From: CAVQBP01 sp963710745
GTDB taxonomy: Bacteria > Bacteroidota > Ignavibacteria > Ignavibacteriales > Ignavibacteriaceae
Assembly: GCA_963710745.1 (NCBI GenBank)
Contig: CAVQBP010000007.1
Span: 141,751-205,750, forward strand
Length of the DNA: 64,000 nt
Direction of reading: 5' to 3'
Positions 1-9,456 of the stretch are shown here, piece by piece. Numbering within the stretch: position 1 is the first letter of the stretch; the number at the start of each line of letters is the position of its first letter. Position numbers and translations under genes: made by a program. A model generated the notes under the pieces. That model made no database searches and was not told where the DNA came from. It saw only the letters and a list, made by a program, of their open reading frames with translations.

Positions 1-3000
1 ATGGAAGCAAGCAATTCTGCTGCTTCCTTTTCACCTTTTGGTCCGGATATCTTAATATTCCATTCTTCCTTTTCACCGGGTGTTATTTTATCTCTGAATG
101 TTTCTGTAGAAATATTTAGATGTTTATTTGTCCACGGCACATTAATTATTATGCTTTTATTGAAATTTTCATTATTTACAGTTGAAATAAAATTAGCAAT
201 CAGATTTCCCCTGTATTCTTCTTTTACCGGTATCTCAATTTTTTTCTGTTCATTATTAAGAGTTAACCATTTTGAGAGTATTGTTTTGCCGTCATATTCA
301 AGTTCATATAAAACTTTGACATTTTCTTCTGCCGATCCTATTAACAATCCGGCAGTTTCTCCCGGCTCCGCTGAAGTTTTTAATTCTGCAAACCAGTTTG
401 CTTTATTTAGAGGTATATTATCCGAAGAGGGATTAAAAAGTGTAAAATATTTTTTTATTTCGATTGGAGTGCCGTTTTTATCTTTGGTATTTATCGTTAA
501 TACATAAGCGCCTGCATGCCAGTGCTTTACTTCATTATTAATATTTAACATTGAACTGTCTGTAGTTATGAATGAAATATTATAGACTTCTTTCCCGTTT
601 TTCCAGTTATAAATTTTGTCTTCGTCATTATATATATCGTGGGGAAATAATTTATAAAATTCTTCTTCAGATAAAATGAATTCATCCGGTTTTTCCCACA
701 TTCTTTTTCTAAAGATTCTTTTAGGTTCAATCAGCTTGTAGATTTTAACATTAAACTTGGCCGGCTGGAATTCTCCGCTGAGGTTTGTACTGGTAATTCT
801 GTAAGGATTTGTATCAAGTTTGTTAATAGTTTCGGGAATTTGGATGTCCGCCTTCAAAGAAATGTATCCGGCGCTTACTGCAGTCTGAGCACTATGGGTT
901 TCACCTGTAATATCAACTACATCTACATAAACTGTATAGTTAAAAATTGTATTATCTTTTTTTGAATAAGAAAGATCCTGAACTAACTGAAAATCAAAAT
1001 TAAATTCTCCATTATTATTGGTTTTTACAGCTCCGTTTGTTATTTCCATATCCGGTTTACTATGTCCCCAATACCACCAGTAATAAGGAACGATAGTTCT
1101 TCTAACTACCCTGTATTTAACAGTTGCATTATCCAGGTTAACTCCCGAATATGTTTTTGCATATCCCGATATATTTACAGTGTCATTTAGTGAATAATCA
1201 CCTTTGATATTATTTAAATTAACTTCAAATTGGGGACGTTTATATTCTTCAACCCTGAATGATTGCACACCTGATTCGTTTCTTATCGTCATTATTCCCG
1301 TTAATACTCCCGATGGAGCAATGAATTTACCATCAAATGAACCGTAATCGTTTGTCCTTAAATTAAGCTCTGAAATTTTCTGATTATTAACATCATATAA
1401 TGCAACAGTTGTAGCTGTATTTGTCTTGATGTGATTTTCTTTTTTGCCGTCGGTTTCAATCATCAATCCTTTAAAGAAAATAGTTTGTCCGGGGCGGTAA
1501 ATTGCCCTGTCTAAGAAGAAAAATGTTTTTGTTACTGTTCTGTTATTATAATTATAGTAATAAGGATAAATATTTTGAGATCTGAACCTGTCATTCTTTT
1601 TTTGCAGCAGAACCTGGAGATTATAAAGTCTTTCCGGGCGTTTAATTTCCCACAGACCGTTTTTATCTGTATGTCCCGATTGAATTAAATCTGTAACATA
1701 CCTGCTGTTTTTCCCGTCATATCTTTGCTGGAATAAACTAATATCAGCCTCCGGAACAGGATCTCCCGATTTCCTATCCTGGACGAGAAAGCGAATTTTA
1801 TTATCACTGTATGAATAGTTATAACTTAGATTTGTTGCCCATGAATAACCATATGCAACAGCATTTTTATCGTATTCGAAATTTTTATCAGTTCCGGCAA
1901 GAATTAAATAATGTCCCGCTTTTAATTCCGGGATAGGTACTTCAACCGAATGCTGCTGAAAGTCTTTTTCATCAGGAAGATTTGTATTCCACTCCTTAAT
2001 AAATTTTTGATCTCGAAAATAATCCGCCAGAGTTTTATTAATTAATTTTTCTGATTTATCTTCTTTTGATTTATCCCAGGGAATTATCCGAAAATAAACT
2101 TTGCCAACATTAGTATATTTAATAAATGCCCGGAAAGGTTGGTCGGCCAGGTTAGCATATTCAACTTTAAAATCCAGGTCTTTATGCAGGATTTGGGTTT
2201 TTAATGCTTCGCAAGCCCGGGCACCTGTTGTACCGGGAAATTTTTTAATTGCAGCTTCACAAATATCATATGCCTTCTTCTTATCCCATTTGTGTAGCGA
2301 ATTAGTTTCAGGATTATATTGTTCCCCTTTTTCCCAATAGTAATTGGCCTTATTATATAATATTATAGAAGAAAATGGGATTATTGAATATTCCGGCTCC
2401 ATTTCATTTAAAGCTTTAAGATATAGACTATCTTTATATTCGATAACACTGTTACTCTTCATGAAATTTAATCTTTTAAGATCTATATCTATTAAAGGAG
2501 CTTTTTCCGGATCATTTATATGAAATGAAATTAGTTCCTGAAATAATTTTGCGGCGAGATATTTTAATGAAAGGGAATCATCCGATTTAAAATTAAGTTT
2601 TATAAATTTTTTTGCAGTTGAAAAAATACCGGGATCTTTTAACTCAAATTTATAAACCGGTTCTGTAACCGATGCTTCTTCATTCATATAAAAATCCAGA
2701 GCGCGGTTTGCAAGTAAATCAAATAAGGTAGGACGTAAATAAGTTCTATTCTTATATTCTACCAGTATGTCTTTAATGGAGGAAACAGGAATGTTTTTTA
2801 GACTATCTTCACTTACCAAAGAGGAATGATATAATTTTATAATTTCCTTTAAAAGCCGTGTGAGATCCCATGTTTCAAAATCATTATTGTCAAAATTAAT
2901 TGTCTCTGTCCGGTTAATAAACCTATACCGGTTTTGCTGATAATACTGCAAGTAAGCTTCGGCAAGAATTGACTGCAGAATAGGTTTTGCAGGCAATGAT

Positions 3001-3347
3001 AATGAATCAATACTGTTTTTAATCTGGCTGATAACTTTTTTATTACTGTTTTCTTCGGTATAGTTAATATATTTTAGTTTGTAAATTAAAGCCTTTATTA
3101 TTTGGGGGGAATTGTTTTCTTCTTTTGCATTTTGATAAATCTGTTCAACAATAGTTAAAGCAGAACGTGTAAGACCTGCTCTCTCAAGCGAGTCAACTTT
3201 GCTCCATGATTCCTTATTACCCCGATAACTATCTAACTTAATATCAATTTTGCTAATATCTTTTTGAGGTGGTGAAATAATAGTAGTAAAGGATAAAAAA
3301 GATAATACAGACAGAAAGCAAAGTAAGATTAGCATTTTGGTCTTCAT
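1..3347 (-). CDS. alpha-2-macroglobulin family protein (3' end outside window)
   Basis: About 1115 codons read without a stop in the frame starting at the ATG complementary to 3345-3347; the C-terminal part lies left of the window. The N-terminus (MKTKMLILLCFLSVLSFLSF) is a signal peptide. A long helical N-terminal region (roughly residues 30-400) is followed by beta-rich segments, among them a stretch reading FLDRAIYRPGQTIFFKG, the hallmark of the MG2 domain of bacterial alpha-2-macroglobulins. The last residues in the window (ISGPKGEKEAAELLAS) match the segment that in Bacteroidota members precedes the bait region and late MG domains. The family is periplasmic and is thought to trap proteases. 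Whether this one has the thioester (CxEQ) cannot be seen. I spot-checked the frame at five places and found no shift, but did not check every codon. Confidence 0.88.
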   Translation of the reverse strand, partial: MKTKMLILLCFLSVLSFLSFTTIISPPQKDISKIDIKLDSYRGNKESWSKVDSLERAGLTRSALTIVEQIYQNAKEENNSPQIIKALIYKLKYINYTEENSNKKVISQIKNSIDSLSLPAKPILQSILAEAYLQYYQQNRYRFINRTETINFDNNDFETWDLTRLLKEIIKLYHSSLVSEDSLKNIPVSSIKDILVEYKNRTYLRPTLFDLLANRALDFYMNEEASVTEPVYKFELKDPGIFSTAKKFIKLNFKSDDSLSLKYLAAKLFQELISFHINDPEKAPLIDIDLKRLNFMKSNSVIEYKDSLYLKALNEMEPEYSIIPFSSIILYNKANYYWEKGEQYNPETNSLHKWDKKKAYDICEAAIKKFPGTTGARACEALKTQILHKDLDFKVEYANLADQPFRAFIKYTNVGKVYFRIIPWDKSKEDKSEKLINKTLADYFRDQKFIKEWNTNLPDEKDFQQHSVEVPIPELKAGHYLILAGTDKNFEYDKNAVAYGYSWATNLSYNYSYSDNKIRFLVQDRKSGDPVPEADISLFQQRYDGKNSRYVTDLIQSGHTDKNGLWEIKRPERLYNLQVLLQKKNDRFRSQNIYPYYYNYNNRTVTKTFFFLDRAIYRPGQTIFFKGLMIETDGKKENHIKTNTATTVALYDVNNQKISELNLRTNDYGSFDGKFIAPSGVLTGIMTIRNESGVQSFRVEEYKRPQFEVNLNNIKGDYSLNDTVNISGYAKTYSGVNLDNATVKYRVVRRTIVPYYWWYWGHSKPDMEITNGAVKTNNNGEFNFDFQLVQDLSYSKKDNTIFNYTVYVDVVDITGETHSAQTAVSAGYISLKADIQIPETINKLDTNPYRITSTNLSGEFQPAKFNVKIYKLIEPKRIFRKRMWEKPDEFILSEEEFYKLFPHDIYNDEDKIYNWKNGKEVYNISFITTDSSMLNINNEVKHWHAGAYVLTINTKDKNGTPIEIKKYFTLFNPSSDNIPLNKANWFAELKTSAEPGETAGLLIGSAEENVKVLYELEYDGKTILSKWLTLNNEQKKIEIPVKEEYRGNLIANFISTVNNENFNKSIIINVPWTNKHLNISTETFRDKITPGEKEEWNIKISGPKGEKEAAELLAS

Positions 3348-3599
3348 AGAAACCCCTATTTTATGTAAAAATTTTTTATGTACCCTTTTCTATAAATCTT
3401 TAAAGATACCGGTGTCATTTTCCTTGATGGTATTTAACAAAAGGATTTTCATTTAGTTCCTATACAGCCGGAATATCTTTGTATAAAATTCATTTATATC
3501 AGCTTTTTATGCTTTTTTATTCCGTTTTTTTAGATATTTTCAATGTTGTCTTTTTGACAGTTGCCAAAAATAATCATACTGAGATAGAAAATTACTAAA

Positions 3600-4670
3600 A
3601 TGAATAATTTTCCCGAAGAATTACTTAAATATTTAGATGATTCAAAAAAGCATTTATCATTAAAAGCCATTTCACAATTCGTTAACTCCAATAATGATTT
3701 AAATGAAAATGAAATAAAGTTTTTTGAAGAACATTTAAGTGAATGCAAAATTTGCAAAGAAAATCTTTACAGAATTTTTGATGAAGAAATTAGTGAAGGA
3801 AAAACCACTTATCAAGTAGATGTAAACTTATCAACAAAAAATCATATAAATTTTACAGATGCTGAAAAAAATATTGAAGGTATATTAAGTAAAGAAGATG
3901 AACTTTATTATTTAACTTTTATTAATCTTCCTCATTACCTGATGAGGCAGAATCTTCGTTTAAAATTTCCCGGGAATGATTTAGTTGTAAGGATCGTTTC
4001 TTCAGAATTAAACAGAAAATATAAAGTTATTACAGGCGGTGAAATAAATTTTAGAAACGAATTTGAAGTGCTCTTGGATGTAAGAATAAGAAAAAATAAA
4101 AATTCCGGTTTCTCCAAAAAGAAATACAGGTTTTTATACATATTTGCGGCAGCAGTTTTAATCGGAGCAACAATTTATCTTCTGATAGCAAAACCTGAGC
4201 AGCCTAAAGAAACAAGTTCAACTGAAATTGAAAAACCGGATACTGAAATGCTGTTTGATTCTGTTCCTGTGCAAACAGATACCGTTCAGAAGCAGGATAT
4301 AACAAAACCTGAGGAACAGGAAAAACAGTCGGCAGAAAAGATAAATCCGCAATCGCTTGTAAAAATCCCTCCCCAATTTAAAAACAATTCTTATCTGGAG
4401 CGTTTAGTGGATAAGTATAAAGACAATGGGATTATTATAAATCCGGCAATCGGGGATACTTTGAAAAAACAAATAAATTTTAAATGGAGTCCCCTGGAAG
4501 CGGATGAATATGATATGATTATTGTGAATAATAAAAACGAGGAAATATGGGGTAAGACTCTTGCAGATCCGCGTGTAACTGTTTACCAGAAATTGGACCC
4601 GGGTATATATTACTGGAAAATAACTGTCAAAGGAAAACTACAGTCCGTCGGAAAGTTTTATGTAGAATAG
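3600..4670 (+). CDS. anti-sigma-factor-like membrane protein with N-terminal zinc-finger motif
   Basis: 356 aa. Near the N-terminus HLSECKIC places H45, C49 and C52 in the HxxxCxxC arrangement of zinc-binding anti-sigma (ZAS/zf-HC2) domains. One strongly hydrophobic segment at about 177-197 would span the inner membrane. It is followed by a low-complexity, charged P/E/T/K-rich linker (about 198-260). The C-terminal domain (about 285-356) has the beta-sandwich rhythm of FnIII-like modules, e.g. FKWSPLEADEYDMIIVNN. This layout (cytoplasmic ZAS, one TM, periplasmic module) is typical of anti-sigma factors, but no ECF sigma gene is next to it: the left neighbour is the divergent macroglobulin gene. 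It ends 5 bp from the convergent DUF493 gene. The domain reading is fairly secure; the function is inferred. Confidence 0.7.
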   Translation: MNNFPEELLKYLDDSKKHLSLKAISQFVNSNNDLNENEIKFFEEHLSECKICKENLYRIFDEEISEGKTTYQVDVNLSTKNHINFTDAEKNIEGILSKEDELYYLTFINLPHYLMRQNLRLKFPGNDLVVRIVSSELNRKYKVITGGEINFRNEFEVLLDVRIRKNKNSGFSKKKYRFLYIFAAAVLIGATIYLLIAKPEQPKETSSTEIEKPDTEMLFDSVPVQTDTVQKQDITKPEEQEKQSAEKINPQSLVKIPPQFKNNSYLERLVDKYKDNGIIINPAIGDTLKKQINFKWSPLEADEYDMIIVNNKNEEIWGKTLADPRVTVYQKLDPGIYYWKITVKGKLQSVGKFYVE

Positions 4671-4675
4671 TAGTT

Positions 4676-4945
4676 TTATAACACCATTTTTATATTAGAA
4701 TTTTTCCCCAGCTTTTGATAAATAAGATCACGGACAACCTCGGAGGGGACTTCCACTTTGAAATTCAGGCTGAAATAATTGCTGTTCCGGCTGATATTCG
4801 AAGGTGTAACATCATATTTCAAACCGCTTGATGCATCTTCAATTGCTTCCAGAATTTTTTCTACATTTTTACCAATTACTTTGTAAGACCATTCGCACGG
4901 ATATTCAATTTCCGGCCTTTGTTTGTTGTTTGAATCTAAAATCAT
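4676..4945 (-). CDS. DUF493 (YbeD-like) family protein
   Basis: 89 aa, the usual length for this family. The stretch EYPCEWSYKVIGKN near residues 14-27 and a central VTPSNISRNSNYFSLNF give the P-C-x-W/F-x-x-KVIG and S-x-x-x-x-Y-x-S pattern of DUF493, a small ferredoxin-like (ACT-type) fold. E. coli YbeD is the best known member and its role is not settled. The gene is convergent with the anti-sigma-like gene and divergent from the hydrogenase locus, separated from it by about 500 bp. Nothing ties it to either neighbour. Confidence 0.8.
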   Translation of the reverse strand: MILDSNNKQRPEIEYPCEWSYKVIGKNVEKILEAIEDASSGLKYDVTPSNISRNSNYFSLNFKVEVPSEVVRDLIYQKLGKNSNIKMVL

Positions 4946-5462
4946 ATTAAATTTTTATTAGATGAATGCATTCTAATTAAAATATAAAAAATGAATTTAT
5001 ATAATGAAACTTAAAATTAATTACTTAAACTACATATTATTCTAATAAAACCGGGGTACAGACTATTTAAAATTTGATGTTTTGATCTGTGCCGGATAGT
5101 ATTTTCTATGTTTATATGATATTAAGATAATTATTTTTCTTCAAAATTCTTTCATTTTTTGAAATTTGATGTTTAATTATTCAACACACAATTAAAATGC
5201 TCCGAATTAGCAATATACTAGATATAAATCTATCGTTTATTATTTTTGGTTGTTATTCTGGAAATTGTTTTTCACTATTAAGAATTCACAATTAAAAATC
5301 TAAAATAAAAGTTCAAATTTTGAGATAATTTCAATTTAATATAACCGGCCAAGTGGCATTTAATATGTGTATGAATTGTGGGATCACTAAATGTAGCAGA
5401 ACAATTTTTAATAATTATAAATCTTTAAAAAATTAGAGATTACAAATAGGGGAAGGGAACTG
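4946..5462. promoter_or_regulatory. 517-bp AT-rich leader upstream of the hydrogenase locus
   Basis: No convincing ORF on either strand. It must hold the promoter for the seven-gene hydrogen locus and that of the divergent DUF493 gene. The 12-mer AATTTGATGTTT occurs twice on the plus strand (5071-5082 and 5163-5174), 92 bp apart, a possible repeated protein-binding site. A purine-rich ribosome binding site (GGGGAAGGGAA) sits just before the ATG at 5463. I could not assign a sigma-factor box with confidence. Confidence 0.4.
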
Positions 5463-7457
5463 ATGAACGATGGGATTGTAACAACAATACTTGATAAGTG
5501 TAAGCGGTGTTACTCTTGTGTTCGTGAATGCCCCGCAAAAGCAATAAGAGTTATAAATGGTCAGGCAACCGTTTTAACTGAGAGGTGTATCGTTTGCGGT
5601 CATTGTATAAAAGTCTGTTCACAAAATGCAAAGCAGATACTAAGTGATTCTGAAAAAGTGCTCAATGAAATACTGTTGACAGATAAGGCAATCGCAATAA
5701 TTGCCCCTTCTTTTGCCGCATCCTTTCCTGACAATTACAATAAATTTCCTACAGCTTTACGGGAAGCCGGATTTTACAAAGTTATTGAAACAGCATTCGG
5801 GGCTGACTTGATAAGTGAATATTATTTAAAAGAGTTTCAGACAGAAAAAGATAAGACAATTATAAGCTCCGCCTGCCCGGCTGTAGTAAACTATATTGAA
5901 AAATATTATAAAGACCTGGTCCCTAACATTACAAATGTAGTTTCTCCTATGATTGCTATTGGAAGGTATTTAAGAGAAACCGAAGGTAATGATATTAAAA
6001 TTGTCTTTATTGGTCCTTGTATAGCAAAAAAAGATGAATACACCGATGATATGCTCAATAATGAAATTGATGCTGTACTAACATTTAATGAAATTAAAAA
6101 TATTCTTAATAATAAAAGCATATTTATTGATGAACTTGAGGAAAGCAGTTTTGATCCTCCGCATGCATATATGGGAAAAGCATATCCTTTAGCCGGCGGT
6201 TTATTAAAATCAACTAATATTCCCGAGGATATTCTTGAAAAAGAAATAATTGTTGTTGAAGGTAAAAAGAAGGTAATGGAGATAATAGATGAAATTGCCA
6301 ATAACAATATAAATGCAAAATTTGTTGATATTCTTTTTTGTGAAGGATGTATCAGCGGGCCGGCAATTGACAGCAGTCTCAATTATTATTCCAGACGGGA
6401 AAAAGTAATTAAATATATTGAGCAGAAAATTAATTCTGTTGATAAACAGATCTGGAAAAGCGATCTGTATAATGCAAGAAATATTGATTTCAGACGGGAA
6501 TTTAAATCTAAGGATCAAAGAAGACCTTATCCGACTGAAGAACGGATAAAAGAAATATTAGCTGAAACTAATAAATTTACTTCTGAGGACGAACTGAATT
6601 GCGGTGCATGCGGATATAATACGTGCCGTGAAAATGCAGTAGCAATTGCTAAAGATCTGGCTGAAAAAGATATGTGCCTGCCGTATTTAATCGATAAAAT
6701 TGATAAAGCATATAAAGAATTAAGTTCTGCGCAGGAGCAGCTTCAATCGGCTGAAAAGCTTGCTTCAATTGGACAGTTAGTCGCAGGAATAGCACATGAG
6801 ATTAATAATCCTCTCGGCACTATTCTCCTTTATTCATCAATGCTTAAAAATGATATGGCGGAAAAGAAATTTGATTTTCAGAATATAGAGGATATAAAAT
6901 TAATTATTGATGAAGCTACAAGGTGTAAAAATATCGTTTCGGATCTGTTAAACTTTGCCCGGCAAAACAAGCTGAAACTTTCAGCAGTCAATATTTATGA
7001 GCTGCTCGATGATGTAATCCGTTCGGTTAAAATTAATCCGAGGTATAAAGATATTACTATTCAAAAAGACGAAGAACTAAAAAGATGTATAATTGATTGC
7101 GATCCGGACCAGCTGAAGCAGGTATTTATAAATCTTGTAAATAATTCTTGTGAAGCAATGACTGAAAGCAGCCGGAAGCTTCTAAACCTGGTTATTAGTG
7201 AAAATCATAATCAGGTTGATATTGAAATTAAAGACACCGGAGCAGGAATTCCTAAAGAAAATTACAGTAAAATATTTACCCCGTTCTTCACAACAAAAAA
7301 AATCGGGATGGGAACAGGACTGGGACTTGCAATTTCTTATGGAATAATTAAAATGCACAAAGGTGATATAACATTCCGGAGCGAAGTCGGAAAAGGGACC
7401 TCGTTTTTTGTTCAGCTGCCTAAATACCTGGTTATACAAAATTTAAATCTGAATTAA
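5463..7457 (+). CDS. [FeFe]-hydrogenase-like sensory histidine kinase
   Basis: 664 aa. In order: two [4Fe-4S] ferredoxin motifs (C13-C16-C19-C23 and C42-C45-C48-C52); an H-cluster-type domain (about 74-320) with L1 SSACPAVV (C138), L2 FIGPCIAKKDE (C186) and L3 FCEGCISGP (C293, C296); an additional Fe-S motif GACGYNTC (C380, C383, C388, C405); a short coiled coil (about 412-432); a HisKA H-box GIAHEINNPLG (H445); and an ATPase domain with N-box LKQVFINLVNN, DTGAGIP and GTGLGLAI. It is soluble, with no TM segment. The A at 137 stands where catalytic hydrogenases keep the proton-transfer cysteine, as expected for a sensor rather than a fast catalyst. As first gene of the locus it probably senses H2 or redox state and phosphorylates the receivers that follow. 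The role is inferred; the domain content is clear. Confidence 0.9.
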   Translation: MNDGIVTTILDKCKRCYSCVRECPAKAIRVINGQATVLTERCIVCGHCIKVCSQNAKQILSDSEKVLNEILLTDKAIAIIAPSFAASFPDNYNKFPTALREAGFYKVIETAFGADLISEYYLKEFQTEKDKTIISSACPAVVNYIEKYYKDLVPNITNVVSPMIAIGRYLRETEGNDIKIVFIGPCIAKKDEYTDDMLNNEIDAVLTFNEIKNILNNKSIFIDELEESSFDPPHAYMGKAYPLAGGLLKSTNIPEDILEKEIIVVEGKKKVMEIIDEIANNNINAKFVDILFCEGCISGPAIDSSLNYYSRREKVIKYIEQKINSVDKQIWKSDLYNARNIDFRREFKSKDQRRPYPTEERIKEILAETNKFTSEDELNCGACGYNTCRENAVAIAKDLAEKDMCLPYLIDKIDKAYKELSSAQEQLQSAEKLASIGQLVAGIAHEINNPLGTILLYSSMLKNDMAEKKFDFQNIEDIKLIIDEATRCKNIVSDLLNFARQNKLKLSAVNIYELLDDVIRSVKINPRYKDITIQKDEELKRCIIDCDPDQLKQVFINLVNNSCEAMTESSRKLLNLVISENHNQVDIEIKDTGAGIPKENYSKIFTPFFTTKKIGMGTGLGLAISYGIIKMHKGDITFRSEVGKGTSFFVQLPKYLVIQNLNLN

Positions 7458-7466
7458 AGGGAAAAA

Positions 7467-7874
7467 ATGGAAAAGAATAAAATATTATTAGTTGATGATG
7501 ATATTGATTTACTTGAGCAAAGTAAAATATCGTTTGAATCAAAAGGTTATAAAGTGTTCATTGCGGAAAATGTTGATGAAGGGTGGCAGACGTTTCAAAA
7601 AGAAAAACCCGATGCTGTTGTAATTGATCTTATAATGGAAGAGCACGATTCGGGATTCATTCTGAGCTATAAAATAAAAAAAGATGAATATGGGAAAAAC
7701 ATCCCTGTCTTCATTTTAACTTCTGCAACATATTTGACAGGCTTTAAATTTGGGGTATCAACTGATGAGGAAAAAGAATGGATATATTGCGATGAAATTA
7801 TAAATAAGCCGGCAGTAACTGAAAACCTGATTGAAAAAATTGAAAATTATTACATGAAGAAAGAAGATGCCTGA
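7467..7874 (+). CDS. receiver-only response regulator
   Basis: 135 aa forming a single CheY-like receiver: acidic pocket D10-D11-D12, phosphoacceptor D54 in VIDLIMEE, conserved T/S at 85-86 and K114 in INKPA. No DNA-binding or enzymatic output domain follows. It starts 9 bp after the hydrogenase-like kinase, its likely phosphodonor. Between beta-4 and beta-5 it carries TSATYLTGFKFGVS, closely related to TSVSKATGLDFGVS in the second receiver of this locus, so the two belong to one subfamily. It may act as a phosphate shuttle to a partner elsewhere, or by protein-protein contact. Confidence 0.88.
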   Translation: MEKNKILLVDDDIDLLEQSKISFESKGYKVFIAENVDEGWQTFQKEKPDAVVIDLIMEEHDSGFILSYKIKKDEYGKNIPVFILTSATYLTGFKFGVSTDEEKEWIYCDEIINKPAVTENLIEKIENYYMKKEDA

Positions 7875-7882
7875 TTTTCATT

Positions 7883-9397
7883 ATGCTTGATTTAAAAACA
7901 AATACAGCAGGTAAGATAAAAGTTTTAATCGTTGATGATGAAAAAAGCTTAGGTATCGGAATAAAAAGATTATTGGAAAAAGAAGGTTATGAAGCCAGAT
8001 TTGCAGTAAACGGATCGGAAGGTATAAAATATGGAACCGGCGAAGAGTTCGACCTGGCAATCATTGATCTTAAAATGCCGGATATTGACGGTATAATTGT
8101 ACTTGAAAAAATTCTCGATAAATTTCCAAATACGGTATGTTTTATTGCCACAGCATTTGCAAGTTATGAAACCGCAATCGAGTCAACAAAAAAAGGAGCT
8201 TATGGTTATCTTCCAAAACCATTTTTACCCGATGAACTCCTTTATCAATTAAAAAAAGGATATGAAAGAAGATTCCTTCTAATGGAAGCTGAAAAGTGGA
8301 AAAGGGAGAGAGAAGAAAAATTACTTGAAATTGCTTTTGAGAAAACACGTATTCATACTATTATTAATTCAATTACTGATGGGGTTCTTGTAGTTAATAA
8401 AGATGCTGAAGTTGTCCTTTTTAACCCTGCTGCATTAAAATATCTGGATATAAACAATTTAAAGATCGGAGAGCAAATTATTGAAAAACTTCACCCGCAG
8501 ATATCGGATTTAATTGAAAAATTATTGATCAATGATTCTTTTATTTCAAAATCTTATTCTGCCCAGATAGAGTTAAAGCCAAACCATGAATTTTTTATAG
8601 AAGCAACATCTTCGGGTGTTCCTCATCCAGACGGCTCTCTTGCAGGTGTAGTGGTGGTGATGAAGGATATAACTAATTTAAAGAAATTGGAATTTCTTAA
8701 ATCCCAATTTGTATCTATGGTTTCACATGAGTTGAAAGCTCCGGTTTCGGCGGTCTATGGTTATCTTAAATTAATAAATGATAATTCTGTCTCAATTACC
8801 GATAATCAAAAAAAGAATTTTATTAATAGATCACAGATAAGGCTTGACGGCCTGATTAAAATGGTAAACGATCTCCTTGATATTTCAAGGATGGAAATGA
8901 GATCGATTAATAGAGAAATAACAGATATTGATATTACAGTTATAATTAATAATATCCTTGAACTATTTCAGGCTGATATCAAAGCTAAAAATATTTCTGT
9001 CGAATTTAAATGTAAAACCCAACCTCCTTTCATTAAAGCCGATTATGAAGAGATTAACAGGTTGTTTACGAATCTTATTAGTAATGCAATAAAATATAAC
9101 CGACTGGATGGTTTTATAGCTGTTTTTATAAATTCAACTGAAGTATATTTGATTGTTGAAATTAAAGATTCAGGAATCGGTTTAAAGGAAGAAGAAAAAA
9201 AGAAACTTTTCCAGGAATTTTATAGAGCAAAGAATGAATTTACCAAAGATATTAGCGGAACGGGATTAGGATTAGCTATTGTAAAAAGAATAATTGATTC
9301 ATACAGCGGGAAAATTGAAGTGGGAAGTGAATTTAAAAAAGGGACTACATTCAAAGTTTATTTACCTTTTTTACCAAATAAACATAGCACAGATTAA
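7883..9397 (+). CDS. receiver-PAS-histidine kinase
   Basis: 504 aa. An N-terminal receiver (about 12-125; D18-D19, phosphoacceptor D62, K112 in LPKPF) is followed by a coiled linker, a PAS-like domain (about 155-265), a HisKA H-box MVSHELKAPVSA (H282) and an ATPase domain with LFTNLISNAIKYN, DSGIGL and GTGLGLAIVKRI. No TM segments, so it is cytoplasmic. The receiver-first order means it can be controlled by phosphorylation from another kinase, plausibly the hydrogenase-like kinase upstream, and then phosphorylate one of the stand-alone receivers. The gap to the previous gene is 8 bp. A spacer of about 60 bp separates it from the next regulator, the largest gap inside the locus. Confidence 0.88.
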   Translation: MLDLKTNTAGKIKVLIVDDEKSLGIGIKRLLEKEGYEARFAVNGSEGIKYGTGEEFDLAIIDLKMPDIDGIIVLEKILDKFPNTVCFIATAFASYETAIESTKKGAYGYLPKPFLPDELLYQLKKGYERRFLLMEAEKWKREREEKLLEIAFEKTRIHTIINSITDGVLVVNKDAEVVLFNPAALKYLDINNLKIGEQIIEKLHPQISDLIEKLLINDSFISKSYSAQIELKPNHEFFIEATSSGVPHPDGSLAGVVVVMKDITNLKKLEFLKSQFVSMVSHELKAPVSAVYGYLKLINDNSVSITDNQKKNFINRSQIRLDGLIKMVNDLLDISRMEMRSINREITDIDITVIINNILELFQADIKAKNISVEFKCKTQPPFIKADYEEINRLFTNLISNAIKYNRLDGFIAVFINSTEVYLIVEIKDSGIGLKEEEKKKLFQEFYRAKNEFTKDISGTGLGLAIVKRIIDSYSGKIEVGSEFKKGTTFKVYLPFLPNKHSTD

Positions 9398-9456
9398 TTA
9401 TTTGTACTATTGTCAGTGAAATTTAAATATTTATCACAAACAAAGTGAGGGATCGA

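Noticed and set aside
1..507. 168-codon plus-strand open frame at the left edge
   Set aside because: It is the shadow of the minus-strand alpha-2-macroglobulin gene, whose frame carries recognisable MG-domain motifs.
5340..5365. Possible sigma-54 promoter (TGGCAT region) before the hydrogenase locus
   Set aside because: The -24-like GG is present but no GC at the correct -12 spacing; not strong enough to claim.
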